From positions 206,953 through 270,952 of the forward strand of contig NW_006767433.1 in NCBI RefSeq assembly GCF_000264995.1: a DNA stretch of 64,000 bases, read 5' to 3'. This DNA is from Punctularia strigosozonata HHB-11173 SS5. Lineage: Eukaryota; Basidiomycota; Agaricomycetes; Corticiales; Punctulariaceae. The number at the start of each line of letters is the position of its first letter. Position 1 is the first letter of the stretch. Made by a program: the position numbers and the translations under genes. Under the pieces are notes generated by a model. It had not been told where the DNA came from and searched no databases. It saw only the letters and a program-made list of their open reading frames with translations. Below are positions 19,673-33,900 of this stretch, piece after piece.

Positions 19673-22600
19673 AGTTGGTATTCTTTCGCTGTGTCGGATC
19701 TTTGGGTACGCAGGGTGGACGCTGGCGGGTTGGGCTAGGGCTAGAGGTTGCGTGTATCATGATTTGTATCTCTATTCGATGCAACCCATTCATTAATTCG
19801 GACATATCTCCCATCCAGCCTCTGCCTGCCGTTTGTGGATGACGAAAACGTTGGAATCAACGCTTCTGCTGCTGTCGTGCACACTAGAGACATAGGACAA
19901 CGCTTTCGCTCTTCTCATTCACCGGCATCTCCAAGCTGCCGCTGTGTTTGGAGTTGGAGTTTGCTCTGATACATTACCCCGACGTCCGACATCCCCGTCC
20001 CGGCCCACTCATGTCCCGCTACGCTTACCCCGTTTCTGCACAGGAAAGGGGAGTGAACGTCTCCCCACGTCGATGCCCCAATCTTGCCGAACTGCGATCC
20101 TGGTTCGGTGGTGGTCCTTCAGCGCTGATTATGCACCGGACAGTCTTCTTGTGCGCCATCTCTACGATTTGTCTGCGGCAACGAGGGCGCGGAGTGGCTT
20201 TTACATCGTCTTGCAACGAATCGGCATGGCGCTGCGCAACGACGATGCCGAGGACGAAGAACCGGTCTCCACGGGATGCCTCGAACAGCCCACCATACCT
20301 GCAACTTTGGGTCGGCATTGCGCTCTGCGCATGACATCAAAGGATACAAGTCTTGTTAAAGAAGCGAAAACGCTCGAGTGTTATGAACGACAGCCACCAC
20401 CACTCATCTCAGAAAGCCATAAACCACAAACTCGACCCCAACTTCATGATCGTTACAACACTCACATCTTCTCGAATGGGCTTCAAGTTGGCGCTGGCCG
20501 TAACCGTGCCTCCCCACCTTCGCCACCGCATAATGCGTAAGCCGACCCGCGTTTGCCTCTCGCTCTGAGTCCGGGGCTGCCAGTGATGGAACATTGTGCG
20601 ACGTACAGTTCGGCGGTAAATGGTGCACAGGTTCGGCATGCGCAGACTGCCCCGATGTGAAGAAGAGGAAGATCTGAGCGCCGAGCACTTTGCAAATGTG
20701 TGGTACAACACGCCAACCTCTGTCAATCCATCCGCAGCTATTCCGTGATCTCCACCATAGCGACGCGCGCCCGAGAACGGGCAAACGTCCAGTGTGAAGG
20801 CGACATGAACGGATTCAATCGCGTTCCAACGCATTAATACCTCGTTGGCGATCCGTTCCTTGTCCGACAGAGTACCGGGCTCCGATCGTATTCATCCAGG
20901 CTGAACATGGTATACGACGTTCGGAGTTCATATACTGGCAAGTGCGATTGAATGGAAACCTCGACACGCGCATATCTCGGTCAGGCGATTAGCGAACACG
21001 GGATGGTATCTTCTCACTCAACACCACATCTTCACTCAGAACGTCTACGCTGATAGATGTGAACGTCTCTGTCATTAGACAAGGAGACACAGTGTCAACG
21101 ATTTGCTCTCCGACGTCAACTGAGGCGAACGAGAGCGCTCCTGGAACATGATTTCGAGTCCATCTCTTCACGAAGTGTCGTTCTCGGAATATAGGCACAG
21201 TGGTCTATACATCTGCACGAGCCTCTGTGCCGCATACCTGCCATATGCGTATGATGGCTCAACTTTCCATTGCGTGCCTTGTCGGCGTTGGTGACCGGTC
21301 TCGCAAGTTACTGCGGCTCTCAGCGTCGACTGCGTATAAACCATATATAAACCTCGAGGTCCAGAACGAAAGGTGTTACTGACACCGGCGACGATGAAGT
21401 GCCTGAATCATCCGGCCAAAGCCCGTGATATACGTTGCCGTTTCCCGGGCAAATATCGCTTCCCTGTCTTTTCTGCGACTCTGAGAATCTTTGCCACTTC
21501 CTTGATACCAGTCGTCGTGGCATCCCCACGGATGTCTCGGACTTTCGACGCAAGGAACGTCCGATATGGCCACGGTCTCCGCTAACGGCGCCGGCTTACA
21601 TGTATTCATATGTGCTTTCATTCGCCTTTCCACGGTTCCTGATATCCCGGAACTTTGTTTACCGCAATCGCCCGTGCTCTCTGATGCTGGGAGGCGCGTC
21701 TCGTCTCCGCGGGTTATCTTGTCCACGAGAAAGAGCAGTCTTGTACCAGCGCCGCGATCGAACACGGTAGCGACCGAACCCTACCTCCGTGACCTTCAAA
21801 TTTGCTCCAGTACCATTGCGTCTCGTCCACATTTGCCCGAAGGGGCACGTCCTGAATCGGGCTCACACCGGCTTCCCATGGGCCGCTGTAGAAGATTGCT
21901 CACACGGCGCTTCTGTGGACCACCGCGAACGCTTCCCCATTTCGGTACTAGTCCCACTTCAGGAAAGCCCGTTCTCGCCTGTTCTCGCTCGACATTACAT
22001 TACGACCGCGAAGAGAGAAGAGAGAAACGGAATACCCAAAAGATGAGAGAGAGAGAACATCGCTGCGCACGAGAACGCGGCGCTGCCATCTGCAATGATT
22101 TCCCAAAGGGTGCACATGTCCAACGAACCTGGCTGGCCAACTGTCCACTCACGATGACACGTTGCGATAGCCCTGGGCATGCAGACGCCAAGATTTCCGC
22201 CGGAAGGTGCGCCGAACGGTATCAAGCCAGCTCCCATCTCCGTTCGCCACCTGTCTGTCCCAAACGATATGATCCCCTCGAGAGAGAGGATGCCGAACTC
22301 TAATTGGGTATCTCCATATATTCGCGTCAAGCAACGGCCGCACGGTCCTTTTTCTCCCTCCCTGACATCCGCACCCACTGCGCATCTTGTCGCATTGCTC
22401 GCAAGTCTTTGTTTCTATCACCAAACCGAATAAATACTGAACACTGCCGATACAACAGAAAGAAGAGACCACAACATTGTACGGTACGGCCACGTCCACG
22501 TTACAGATGCGTCGCATAAGTTACTAACTCCTGACAAATAACACAGAAACCGAAACACATACAAGACATTGAAACAACAAACAACACAGTAGAATTAGTA

Positions 22601-23565
22601 CGTGCATATGCGGCCCCATCTGCCAGGATGGAAATACTGGTGTGTAAGTCCTCGAACGTCGTGTGGTCGTACAACAACAGGGTGGATTAATGGTCGTTGG
22701 GGATTAACGCGAATGATGAGAGGAAGGCAAAAAGCGTGATGGTGGATGAGAGGAGAGAGGAGGAGAGCAGGCGCATACGCCAGCGACGCGAGCACGCCGG
22801 CGGGAGAAGACATCTTGACGAGGCTCCTAACGAGCCTCGTGCCTTCGATCGAGGTACGTGGCGCGCCACATCGAGTCCAGGCGTGTTCTATGTTGAAGGC
22901 GGGATCGTCCATCGTCGACGTCTTCTTTTTCCTTCCGTGTGGCGCGAGGTGTCACAACATGATCTCCCGAATCTACAAGGTTCACCTCGAGATTAGCGTC
23001 TTAACTTCCTCCCAAGGAGCCATAAAATTTTTTGTGGGTCCGCGTCGCTAGCCGGGATAAAGGGAATACCCAAAAGAGAAGAAGGAAAGGGAGGCGTGGA
23101 AGAAGGGGGTCGAGTACGATGACAGGCGACGTACATTTTTGCTGATGATTGCACTAGACGTCGGTGCGGGCCGGGTTCGCAGTTAAGTTTGTTCAGGCAC
23201 CGAGGGGATGGGATCGATCGTCGTGAGGTTAAGATAGAGTAGAGCCGATTTGCATTTGCACGTCGCATGTTGGCACATATCAATGCAGGGGATGATTGAT
23301 CGAGAGCGAGAATCCAAGATAGAAAGAAAAAGAAGGTCCAGATGAGTTTACGAGTTGCATGAGAGGTTATGCGTGATAGGAGAGGGAGCGAGCGAGCCAG
23401 GACCAATAAATCCATCTAGACACTTCCATCACGTTTTCGAGCGACAACATCAGCGAGAGGAGGGTATGAAAATAGAAGAGTGGTAATAAGACAACACGTG
23501 TGAAATGGAGTTGAGATGATAAGAAGGGACAGGAGGAACGATTCGAACGAGAAGGAAGAGCGGTT
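19673..23565. other. Long stretch without a recognised gene
   Basis: Nearly 3.9 kb between RTF2 and the Galpha gene. On the minus strand two pieces read like exons of an unrecognised protein: 21200-20992 (RWTRNHVPGALSFASVDVG and onward) and 20860-20620 (ERIANEVLMRWNAIESVHVA and onward). Another is at 22330-22170. I could not link them into one gene with consistent splice phase. They may belong to a fast-evolving or decaying gene. The part from about 22.5 to 23.56 kb is low-information, purine-rich, and includes the 3' flank of the Galpha gene. No repeats or RNA genes are evident. Confidence 0.3.
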
Positions 23566-24991
23566 TTAAATCAACGCGGCATGTTCGAGATTGGACCGTA
23601 AGACGATACTACCCAAGGGGAATGAGGGAAGAGGGTGCGGGAGAAAGGAAAGGACTCACTCCTCCACCGCCGCCATTACCACGCGAAGCATGGCGGTATC
23701 CGTCGCAGTAGTGATGCTGGATGAAACATCAGTGTCGTCTCCCAGCGTCGGAAGGTATCAGGGGGACGTACTGAATGTAGACCTCCCGCTCCTTTGACCG
23801 ACCGGCCTTCTGGGCTAACCGCGCGAACCGCTTCTTGAAGTACTCTCGCCCTGCACGCACGTCTCCTGGTTCGCCGTCGAAGTCAGGGAAGAAGTTCTTG
23901 ATTGATGAATGTTCTATTTTCTGCTCGAAGAGGTCGTTCTTGTTGAGGAAGAGGATCTACATATGTATGTGAGTTGGTGACCTCGGGTAGACGCATATAT
24001 GCATGAACGCACGATCGACGTTTGCTTGAACCATTGTGAATGACATATCGAGTCCCAAATCGTCATTGCGTCTTGCATTTGATTCTGGAGAAATCGTCGT
24101 CAGCTCTCGCTGGTGCAGGATAGCGTCGGGGAGATTTACCGCATCCTTATCTTCGACAAGGCATTGGTCATAACCACTGAGGCTAACCAAGAAGAGTATG
24201 CTCGTTACGTCTTGGAAGCAATGTATCCACTTCCGTCGCTCGCTCTTCTGGCCGCCGACGTCCACCATGAGCATCTCGTGATCTCGAAGGTCAAATGCAG
24301 TCTCCGTGATACCGATCGTTCGCGCGCGGGTTTGTACTATGTCCTGTTCGGTCGGTACGTATGTCGGTTGAAATATGCGATCTATATGGCTGTAAAAGTA
24401 TGCAAGACTGGACGTTGCCATTAGCATCGTGGGGCGGACACATCCACAGGACAGTAAACACACTTCTCAGGTATCGCAGCTTCGTTCCCCCGCTCGAAGG
24501 CCTTCTTCACGTTGACGTCATTCCATAAAGCAAGTAAGGGTCCCTTATATGCGACCGGGAAGGGCTCGCCATCCTTGAGATCGGGTGCGTTCTCGACAAG
24601 CTGGACGCACTCCTGGTGCTCGTCCGCGACCTTGAGATCCATGTCATCCATCGCCTCCAGGAGCGCATATAGGCCATGCGTGATGTTGTTGAAGACCAGC
24701 TGCCGATAATACTCGATTTCTTGGGACGAGAACGCCACACGATGTATGAGGCGCATTTGCTTAAGTATCGTCGACTTGCCCGAGTCGCCAGAGCCGAGCA
24801 GGAGCACCTTCACTTGGTGGGCGAGCTTCGTCTTGGCCTACAGACGACAATGTCGTTAATACGGCATAGGTGGCGTGACGATCAATCGGGGGCCAGCTCA
24901 CCTCCTTCAGTTCTCGCTCCGCCTCGCGATGCAACCGCTTGTCCTCCTCGGAAATCTCGACCACATTACCCGACGACAGACAGGCGCCCAT
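23566..24991 (-). CDS. Heterotrimeric G protein alpha subunit
   Basis: Minus-strand gene from ATG 24991 to TAA 23566-23568 with about seven exons. The N-terminus MGACLSSG carries Gly2 for myristoylation and Cys4 for palmitoylation, so the protein should sit at the inner plasma membrane. All nucleotide-binding motifs are present: P-loop GSGDSGKST, switch I around [10 protein letters not shown] (with the arginine and threonine), switch [25 protein letters not shown] in [12 protein letters not shown], and TATDT. The last exon reads [13 protein letters not shown]. In fungi these subunits couple seven-helix receptors, for example for pheromone or nutrients, to downstream kinases. The C-terminus lacks the cysteine four residues from the end, so it is not a pertussis-toxin-type (Gi-like) tail. 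Basidiomycetes have several Galpha paralogs; I cannot say which receptor it serves. Confidence 0.92.
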
Positions 24992-27900
24992 AGCGTTAAG
25001 AGGAGAAGGTAAAAAGTGAAGGAGCGAGTATGACCGAGCGTGCGGTGTCGGCGGAGGCAGAAGGGCTTGATGATCTGGGTGAGCGTGGATAAAGTTAGCT
25101 CGGGCGTGGGCGGGCGCGCTCGCTGCGTATGGCGATCCTCACCTACGCTTCACCGACGTCGTCGGCACGTTGTGAGGCAAAGTGGTTGAACGTTTGCGGA
25201 CCGGCGGGACGGGAAGACGAGGAAAAAAAGATGAACAACGAACAACGAACAGGTTGAAGGCAGGGCCACGACCTCAGTCCTGCCAAGGAGCGAGAGAAGC
25301 CACAGATCGTGGCAGTGACCAGAATAATGCCGGAGCTCCCACGGTCAGATGATGTTTAATTAAACGACGTGATCCTTCGCTTAGCCCTCAGCTCCAGCGG
25401 GAGCCCGCCAAATATCGGTTCTCTTGTCAATTGGGCTGCAACGGATGGCGCTTTCTGCGAGAACGACTTACGGTCGGAACGAATGGAGTCAGCACGCTAG
25501 TTTTGTAGCGTAACAGCGGCCTTAGCAACGCACCGCGGCCGCGAGCTGCCTATTCGTGGCAATTCGCTTTCGTCGGCATGATGGCTCGATTTCCGTTGTG
25601 TGGCGCGCTGGTCGTCGCCACAAAGGGTCCGTTCGACCTGCAAGCACTTGCCGAATTCGAGCAACCGATCACTCGACAGCAAGTAGTAATCGCTCTCGCT
25701 AAGTCGCAAGCGCCATTGTAATGCCGGGCATGTTATGTTGATCCTTAGTATTGATCATCAATCAGTCCATGCTAAGGAGCATCAGAAACGAAGAGACACA
25801 TCGTACCCACAGCTCACAATATCACGCGGTTTCTCCCGTGCTACACACTACCCGGCTGGGTTTATTGCGTGCAACTGATGACGATACGTTCCTTGTTCCT
25901 CCTGGGGCCTGAACTTGAACAGTCTCACGGGATCTGCCGTCGTCGTTGGTCTTGAGTCATATCCTGGCAATATTCGCTGCGGCCTTTCTGTGTCGTTCGG
26001 GCCCAGTCAGGACCTGGGCAATTTCTCCAGAGAAAATGAGCGCCTCGGAGCTCACGGAGCTGCGCATATTGCCCCGCGTTTTGTGGCAAGATGGGATCGC
26101 ATGGCGCAAGGTCAATCAGCTGTCCGTGGCTTCCCCCAGTCGATGAAGAGCGTTCGAGGGTTGATCCGACATGACAATCATCATTCGAAACGCGCAAGGG
26201 CTCGGGCGCATGTCCGATGCCACAGGCCGACTGGCAATGCCCGAACAAGTCGCCACGTCTTGATTGCATTCACAGATGCATGCCATCTCGATGGTTTGCG
26301 AGAGTTTAGCGCACTTGAGCCTACTAGCTGCTTCTACCAGGGGGAGGGGACTTCGAACCGCTATTGAACCCTGTCGGTCGAGGTGAGAGCCCTTGGATCT
26401 CGCTCCGCAATGGTTACTGTGATTACATGAAGAAACAGCTTGGCGGTCAACACGGCTATGGTATACTTTGCGTGAGGAAACTGTACGGCGTACTCGTGGG
26501 TTCACGCGTACGTATTGCGCGACTATGCCAGACGTATCACACCTTGCCAGTCACCAAGGCCAGTGTAAGAACACCCGCAAACAATAACATGGAAGTGCCC
26601 GCGTAACCTGCGCGTATGTGCCCTGGAATCTTGTTCAACTCCCTGTCTGCTGACCACAAACTATCGGCGGCAGACACTGAGATAGCTGCTTTCACCCGTG
26701 CTGCGGTGTATGTTCCGTGCCGCACTCTGGACCCGATCCCCACCTCATCGGACCCCATTACCGTTCAGGCCCTCGCGTTCTAGACCAAACACTGCCAACC
26801 GTACATGATGGTCCGTTACGTCGAAATCCCACATAATCTTCAGCCTCGACGAAGACAACGCTAATACCGTGACTGCCCTGAAGAAGCGTAAGATACGCCA
26901 TCATGTCATCCTTCGCCGGTCCGGAGGGCGCTAGGCACGACCGCCTTTACTCCCCTTACCCATGTTTGTGTGAAGGATCGAGAGCGGGTACCTCAGGCGC
27001 AGAGCGGCTGATGCAGGTGAACCTAGCCGCTGCTTTCCGTATTCCACCGCCGCCGTTGAACTCAAGGTACGATATGCGTTCCAGTCCGTCGTCGTGGAGA
27101 GATTGTGAACAATCACCGAACGCGGTGATAGAATAAACGAGTGATACCTCCTCTTCGAGTCGTCTCGTTCTTTAGGTTATGTTTCCATTTCAATGTCCTC
27201 CGGAGACTGTGGAGACGCACCAGACGCCGTATTGGCCGTTTTTATACCTCGAACGAACGGTGCATCGATGCGGACTATACAGATCGATTCTGCACGCTCC
27301 TTCACCAGCGCACGGTACACACGCTACTCGTATAACTCCAACTTAAGCTTTGGCTTGGAGTGGACAAACGTACCGCCGCTGGTCCAGACATCCTATCTGT
27401 ATACGGCCAGGCAAGGCCTCGTTCCACCTGTCGCCCTTGGATACTCTGATAATCACCGAATTACATGGAGGCTAGTACCGTCCCATACTTTTGGCCTACT
27501 CGGCGGAATGGCGCAAAGATTGGACAGTTAGTTACCAAGACAAAATGTGAACACCCTCATGACACGGTTACGATTTGAGAATAGGTGAGTGTTTCGAGCG
27601 CGATATCGGGACGAGGCGACCGCGATTTCAACAGCATCCATAGGTCTGGAACCTGACCAATGGCTGTCTTCTTCGACGCACGAATCGCGTTGTCCGAGAG
27701 ACCTCGCACCATTCATCTGGTCGTTTCCGCTGGAATACCCCAGCATGGTATGGTCTCGTATATACTTCGCCACATTTCTCATCTACCGCTCGAGCCGAGT
27801 AGCGCGCCTCTCCGTTCCTAGCTCACAGGCTCCCATTCATTCATATCCAAGTAATAGATCCTCTCACCGTGCGACGACAAATCTCATCTCAATATTTAAG

Positions 27901-30900
27901 CATGCCTAAACATCGTTGCCAGGCAATATCTCTTTCATTTACGGGCTCAGCGAGAAATTTCTGGAAACTAGTTACCCAGGTTCATTAACCTTCCGCCGGG
28001 CTTCGATTTTGTATTTTCTTCGCTCGTTGCTGCTCAGGGGTACCGTTGTTGTGTGCCCAGCTGGCCGGACAGCTGAAGGCGGTGATAGTGTTGCATATTT
28101 ACCGTACGAAGGAGGACTCCCACCTACATTCGAGCTGCGTCTCACAATCTTCTCGACATTAATCGCTTCTTAGGAGGCGTGGGCACCCGTATATAATGAA
28201 CGTCGCAGCCTACGTCTCGATATCTGCGCTGCTATCGCTCGCATCGTATCGGCATGCGAACATCGCGAGTATCACCTCCACCGAAGCTGAGTCTGCTTCG
28301 ACATTCCTTGGCGTTTCACGCACATTCCACTTCAGCTTCAGCATCGCATCGCACAAAACAAATATCATATATGCGTAACGAGCAATGATTGGGCTACCGA
28401 TCCCCGCTTCAGCAGTCCTCACGACGTTTTGTCTTTTGCTTTTTGTCAGGCGACTCTCCCACAGCTTCGGAACCCGTTTTCGAAGCTTCCCTCGTGGTGA
28501 TACGATTCTGTCGGTTTCTCTGGAGCGATCGCCGTAGCCACAGTTGCACGCGAACAGCGCGAAATTTTTCATGTGGTGGAGAGCTGGACGTCGGTGACCG
28601 GCTGCGCCTGACCTTCTCGCTTCCTCGGATCATATGCAGCCACTACGCCGTTCAAGATGAGACTATAGATATGAAAAGGCGTGCCTGTCTATACCATGAG
28701 ATAGCCTGGGCCTCGCCGCATTCACGGCTCTGGTCACCCCAAAAAGCCTAAGACATCAGTTCTACTGCCACTGCGCAGAATATTGGGATCGAAAGTCAGA
28801 TAATGACCTCACATGCACTCTTGTCATTCAGTCTCGCGCGCCAACCCAGCACCGACGTTCAGGTGTCAATGGAGACAGCGGCAGGCGAGACTCAAACAGA
28901 AGCAACAGGTCCGGATGGTCCGATTCTCGGTGGCAGTTTCCACGACGCCATGGTCATAATGTAACTCCAGCGTAGGTGTCATCCATTGCGTCCGCTATTC
29001 TTGCGGCGATGGGCGCTAACACGTGGAGTAAACCGCGCCGGTCGGGACACTCTAAAGTAGTCGAAGGCGCATGAACGCATGAATCATTGAAATGACGATT
29101 ATAGGCTTGAACTCCCTGCTTATCTCCACATCGTCCGAGTGCACCCCAGACTTACTGCGGATACCGTACGATCGTTCGTTCCGCTGACAATGCACGTCGT
29201 CGTTCTTCCCCTGCGAGAATCCACAAGGTCACAAAACTCAGCCGCCGGACCGCAATACCGAGATGTATTGCCAAGCTGCACGATGATCGCTACGCCGCAA
29301 TCGAGATTTAGCGGCAATAGGATAGGACATAGTCACTAATGTTGCGCCAACTCACCTGCGACGACGACGAAAGGCAAGAGCGATCTTGTTTTGATAAGAA
29401 TTCATCAACAAGCACTGTTTGACCCCAAATAGGTTCGTCGATGAAGCACTCCGAACGCTGATACACTCCAGACGGCGGTCCTATTGCCCATGGAAGCCGC
29501 TCGTCAGAGACCGAATCCGTGAGAGTTGCCAGATACAGACGCACGTTCCCTGCGCCAGAAGGGATCCCACGGGGTTGAAGCAGGGAAAAGCGCGGGTCTC
29601 GAGAAGTCGTCAAGCTTTTCCGCGGCAGACCTGCGTTGCCCGAAATGCGTCCCCAAATGGGCAACTGCAGGCTGAGTAGATTGTGAGGACCGGGTCATAT
29701 ACCCTCGAAACGGAAGTCCTTTCTGTAGCCGCGCAAGAACTGACTGGGGACAGCAAACTTCCATAGCTCATCACCGTGCCAGCCGTAGGCATCGACGAGA
29801 AGACGCTCGGATGCCCCCTACTCAAACTCCAAGAGAACCGGCAGGAGAGGGAAACTTGAGGTGTATATCCGAAGTAGAGGCGAGGCAACGCGGGTCTTGT
29901 TCTCTTGGAGCATATCCATGGTTGGAAATAGCGAGCACTGAGAGAAGAAGTCGCGATGGCGCTCCTTCCTGGGTGAATTCGGTGCCATGCAACGAGGCAC
30001 GGATCCTGCGGAGGTTGATCTTGCGAGGCTCTGGAGTACTCTGCGGATTTAGCCAATCACCTCGACGACCCATGGCCTTGTCCATGTGGAGGCGAGATCG
30101 CAGTGCTGGATGCGTAGCGAGTGCCACTGGGTTAACACGTTCATCCCGAGCATAGGTCAGGGTTTGTGAATCCGGCAATATGGAAGTGAACCGGAAGGAC
30201 AGAGATGGATGCTCAACTCACGTTGCTCCGGTGGTGTGGTTGGCCCTGGTCTGGCTCCCGACGGCCGCCCCTCCACTAACGCCATTCCTCCATCAGCTGG
30301 CCGCCAACTTGACGCCAACAATCGGACAGGCCGCGTTCATATCCGCCCCCACCGCCGTTCCGCGTAGCCGTATCAAGAATCACCTTCTGGCCTCCTTGAC
30401 CAGATCGGGGTGCCTTTGTACAGGGCTATGTCAAAGCTGCGCCCCTTACTTAGATTCGGCGATCCATCGGCAGGGGGCGTACGAGTTCCTGGTCGCCCTT
30501 CCTCAGATGCAGAAAGCCGACTCTCCGCCGTTTCGTTCGCCGCTTGCCTTTTCGGGCCCGAACCCGTTCCATTTGGCTTCCTGCGGCCCAGGCCCCGCTT
30601 CGAATTCCTTCTCGCACACTCTTGAATCTGATAATCATCTTCGGCCTCTTCCGACGCACAAGAGAGGCCGTGGTTCTGGGCGCGTGCTTGCCGCAAGCGA
30701 CGTCACCATGGCGCGGATGAGTAAAATGGCATGGCTGCTTGATCGCTGCGGCGATTGGAAGAAGAAGAATTCAAGAGAGAGGAAATAGCGACCCGTGACA
30801 TATTGAATTATACATACCGAATTATACATACCGAGCCCAGGTTTTATACAGCTTTGCCTTTTCGTCCGCGCGTTCTCGAACCAAAAGCGGGGGCAGAGTT

Positions 30901-33900
30901 CCATATGAAGTGCGAGGATCACGGGGGCGACGTGTGGCCGGATTATGATATCCGCCGGATATGCGTATCCCGCGAAATACGTGATGCGATCTCCCTGATG
31001 GGCTCAGAACGCCGGCTGTACCGGCCGCGGACGCGATGAGGCTAACGTCCCGCGACCGGTGCAGCGGCCGTAGACTCGAAAGAGCGAGGGGCTTCAAGGT
31101 GGCCTTGCGCCGGCGGCGGGTCGTATGTAGTACGCAGCGGAGGTGATTGAGCGGGCAGCGATATCCGAACGAGCCGTCGCCGCGATCAAATCCGTTCACC
31201 ATCCCTAGAAAATTTGGGAGAATGAAGAAGAATTCACGAACGGTCCGACGTACCACGCTGGAGCCGCCGTCCGGCCGATGATGTTTGTCGTTGCTGCGTA
31301 TGTGAATGATCGTCAAAGCGCCGTCCGCCGTTGGTGCAAGGGGACCGAATTGCGCACGCGATCGTACCAACGAACCTGTTCGCTCCGCGTGGTTGTGCTC
31401 CTATCATGAGAAGCCTTGGGGCTTCAGCAAACGCGGCGGCGGGCGTGCATCTTTTCGCCAGAGAAGAACGGGTCACTACTACTGGTCACTGCTGTCACCG
31501 CGGCTAAAGGGATAAGGAGGATGCTGTTTGGGCAGTTACGAGAAGACGCCTTACTACTGTCATGGCTATTGACAACCATATCGTACATTCAATCTCCGGA
31601 AACGCGACCGCTGAATGCGATGTAACAACAACACAGAACAACAACGTTACTTCGTCCCGGCGCGGCCCTTCGCTCGCCCGGAACGGTACCAAACCCCTGG
31701 GATGATTGAATCAGTATCACGTTTGGACATCGGCTTCCAAGGTTCAGAACGGAGAAACAGCCCATGCTGTCTAAGTTGACCTATCCAAGGGATGATGTTG
31801 CTGCGGCAGGCTGAGAAAAACGACCCCATGTTTAAGCGCGCGTCCCGCGGATTCAGAGATGACATGGCGCTGTTGGCGAACGAGAGGCACCGTGACCACG
31901 CCAATTGGTTCTTCGTGTGTTCGCCTCGGTGAAGACCGAGGAAGGAAGGTGGATTACGTTGACAATGACACACGTACTGGTACTGTAGCTGAACATGACA
32001 CGACTCCATCAAGCGACAGCTTGATCACTCCGACGCCGTGAGCGGCGGGCGAAGGATCGCCGCCGCGTGTTTATCGATGGTTCACACATGGGTAGCGCAA
32101 CGAACAACCCGGCGGGGAACTAACGAGCGGTACGAATGTACAAACGTTTCTCGGATAGACTTCAAGGAGCCGAAACGGGTGTGTGGGGTGGGGTGTCGCG
32201 CGTCAGCTCGAACGTCTCGAGTTCATCGCGCGACATCGGAGCTAATCCGAGAGGTGTCGGTCCGGCCTTGTGGGGGTGGCGTGAGGACGGTACGAAGACG
32301 GGGTAAGTATATGTAAGGATCGCGCGATCAAGTGGGCAGGGAAGGGGACGTGGAGCCCGCCATAGCGGGAAGCGCGAGAGACAGAGCCCGAGATGGCCTT
32401 ATGTCGGACAGAACACCGCTATGGGGTTCCTCAGCAGTACATACAGACGGTCATATCAACCGAAGGTGCGGATCAGAGGATTCAGAAAGGAGTGCACTGG
32501 TCAACAGAGAGCCGACCGCGACGGCGCGCACTGATGATGCCGTAAAAAGAGAAAGGAGAGAGAGCCGTGCTGTCTTGTTGTCCGCATTCGACTTCGCAGC
32601 GTGGTGCCGGCCGGCCGCAACGAGTGGGTTCAGAGTGGGCACAGGCGAGCCGGGATCCCACATGATGGGCGAGAGAGCGGAGCGAGGAAAAAACAAACGA
32701 GGAACAACAACAGGAGAGGGGTGCGATGCGATGCGTTGCTGCGCAAGTTCGAGTTTGTTGGGATGGGATGGAGAGATGCGCGGCGTCACGGAGATCGAAG
32801 CCGTCACCAGAGAGAAATTGCCGGACGTGGACGCGATATCATCTGCTACGTAGCACGCCAGCCATCGCCAGCGATGCATGAGGTCGAAGACGTGGGAACT
32901 GCTGCGCCTTGCCCCGCCGCCACAAATAGGCGCAAACCCGAAGGCGGTAAGTTCGATCGTGGGCACCGTGGCAGCTGCCCTTTTTGCGCGCTTGGTCAAG
33001 ACTACGGAGAGATCAAATCTGGCGCGGCGCGCCGTTGTGATCTCCTGAACACATGCACACTTACGATCGAGAGAGAGAGCGCGAGACGACTAGAGACGAA
33101 AGAGACCAATCGGTACGGTATGGCCGAGCCAACCGACTGGAGGGACATCGAGGCCTCTGCTGCCGGCGGAGGGTGGTGGCGCTCAAAGATTGGAACGGAT
33201 CCGAGCCAAGCCCTTGCGGCAGAACAGAGATGGATGGGTGATCATGTCAAGAAGGTCCTTAACGCGAAAAATGTTATTGCAGTTCGGCCCCAATGATGCT
33301 ATCGCATAGAGGCTGGGCCGATTACATTGATGCCTTTACCTTACCAGATTAGAGTGTGTGATGCTGCAAAGGAAGCTCGGTGGAGGCGGCGTGGTCGGGG
33401 CAAAAAGTCTGTTTCGATGTAATAACTTGCCGCTATCAGAAAAACCTGTAGAGCGGCGCAGCGCGGTAAGAGAGTTGTCGGGTCCGGTCACTACTCCTGA
33501 ACTGGGTATAGCTAGTCCCGTTCACGCGCATCGAGAGAGCGATCTGTCCGTTTTGCTATCAGAAAATTGGGCAAGCGAGAATCCACCCGAGACGGCGACC
33601 AAGGTGGGGAAGAAGACCCGCGCGCAGGGGGAGTCTGAATGAAGAGAGACGAACGTCGGAACACGGTAGTAACGAGGGCGAAAGTGACACGGACACGGGT
33701 AATTTTTGGGACGGACAAGGCGCCGAGGAAAGCCAGGGCCGTCGGGAAGGTACGCAAAACCGTTTTGGTGGAAGCGGTGGCGCCAGAAAAGAAATGGCTA
33801 AAAAGGCGTTAGCGGACCCAAAGATCACGCCGGCGGGGGGTCCTTTGACGGCGGAGGGCTGTTCTGGGAAGGCGACCTGCCCCAACGGGACAGGGGCTTG

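Noticed and set aside
18777-19796. A 339-codon plus-strand frame overlapping RTF2
   Set aside because: Shifted reading of RTF2 exons; Arg-rich and patternless, while the RTF2 frame carries the zinc-binding residues.
30180-30788. A 202-codon plus-strand open frame as a gene
   Set aside because: No motif, no plausible splice partners, and the minus strand is equally open, as expected for GC-rich DNA.
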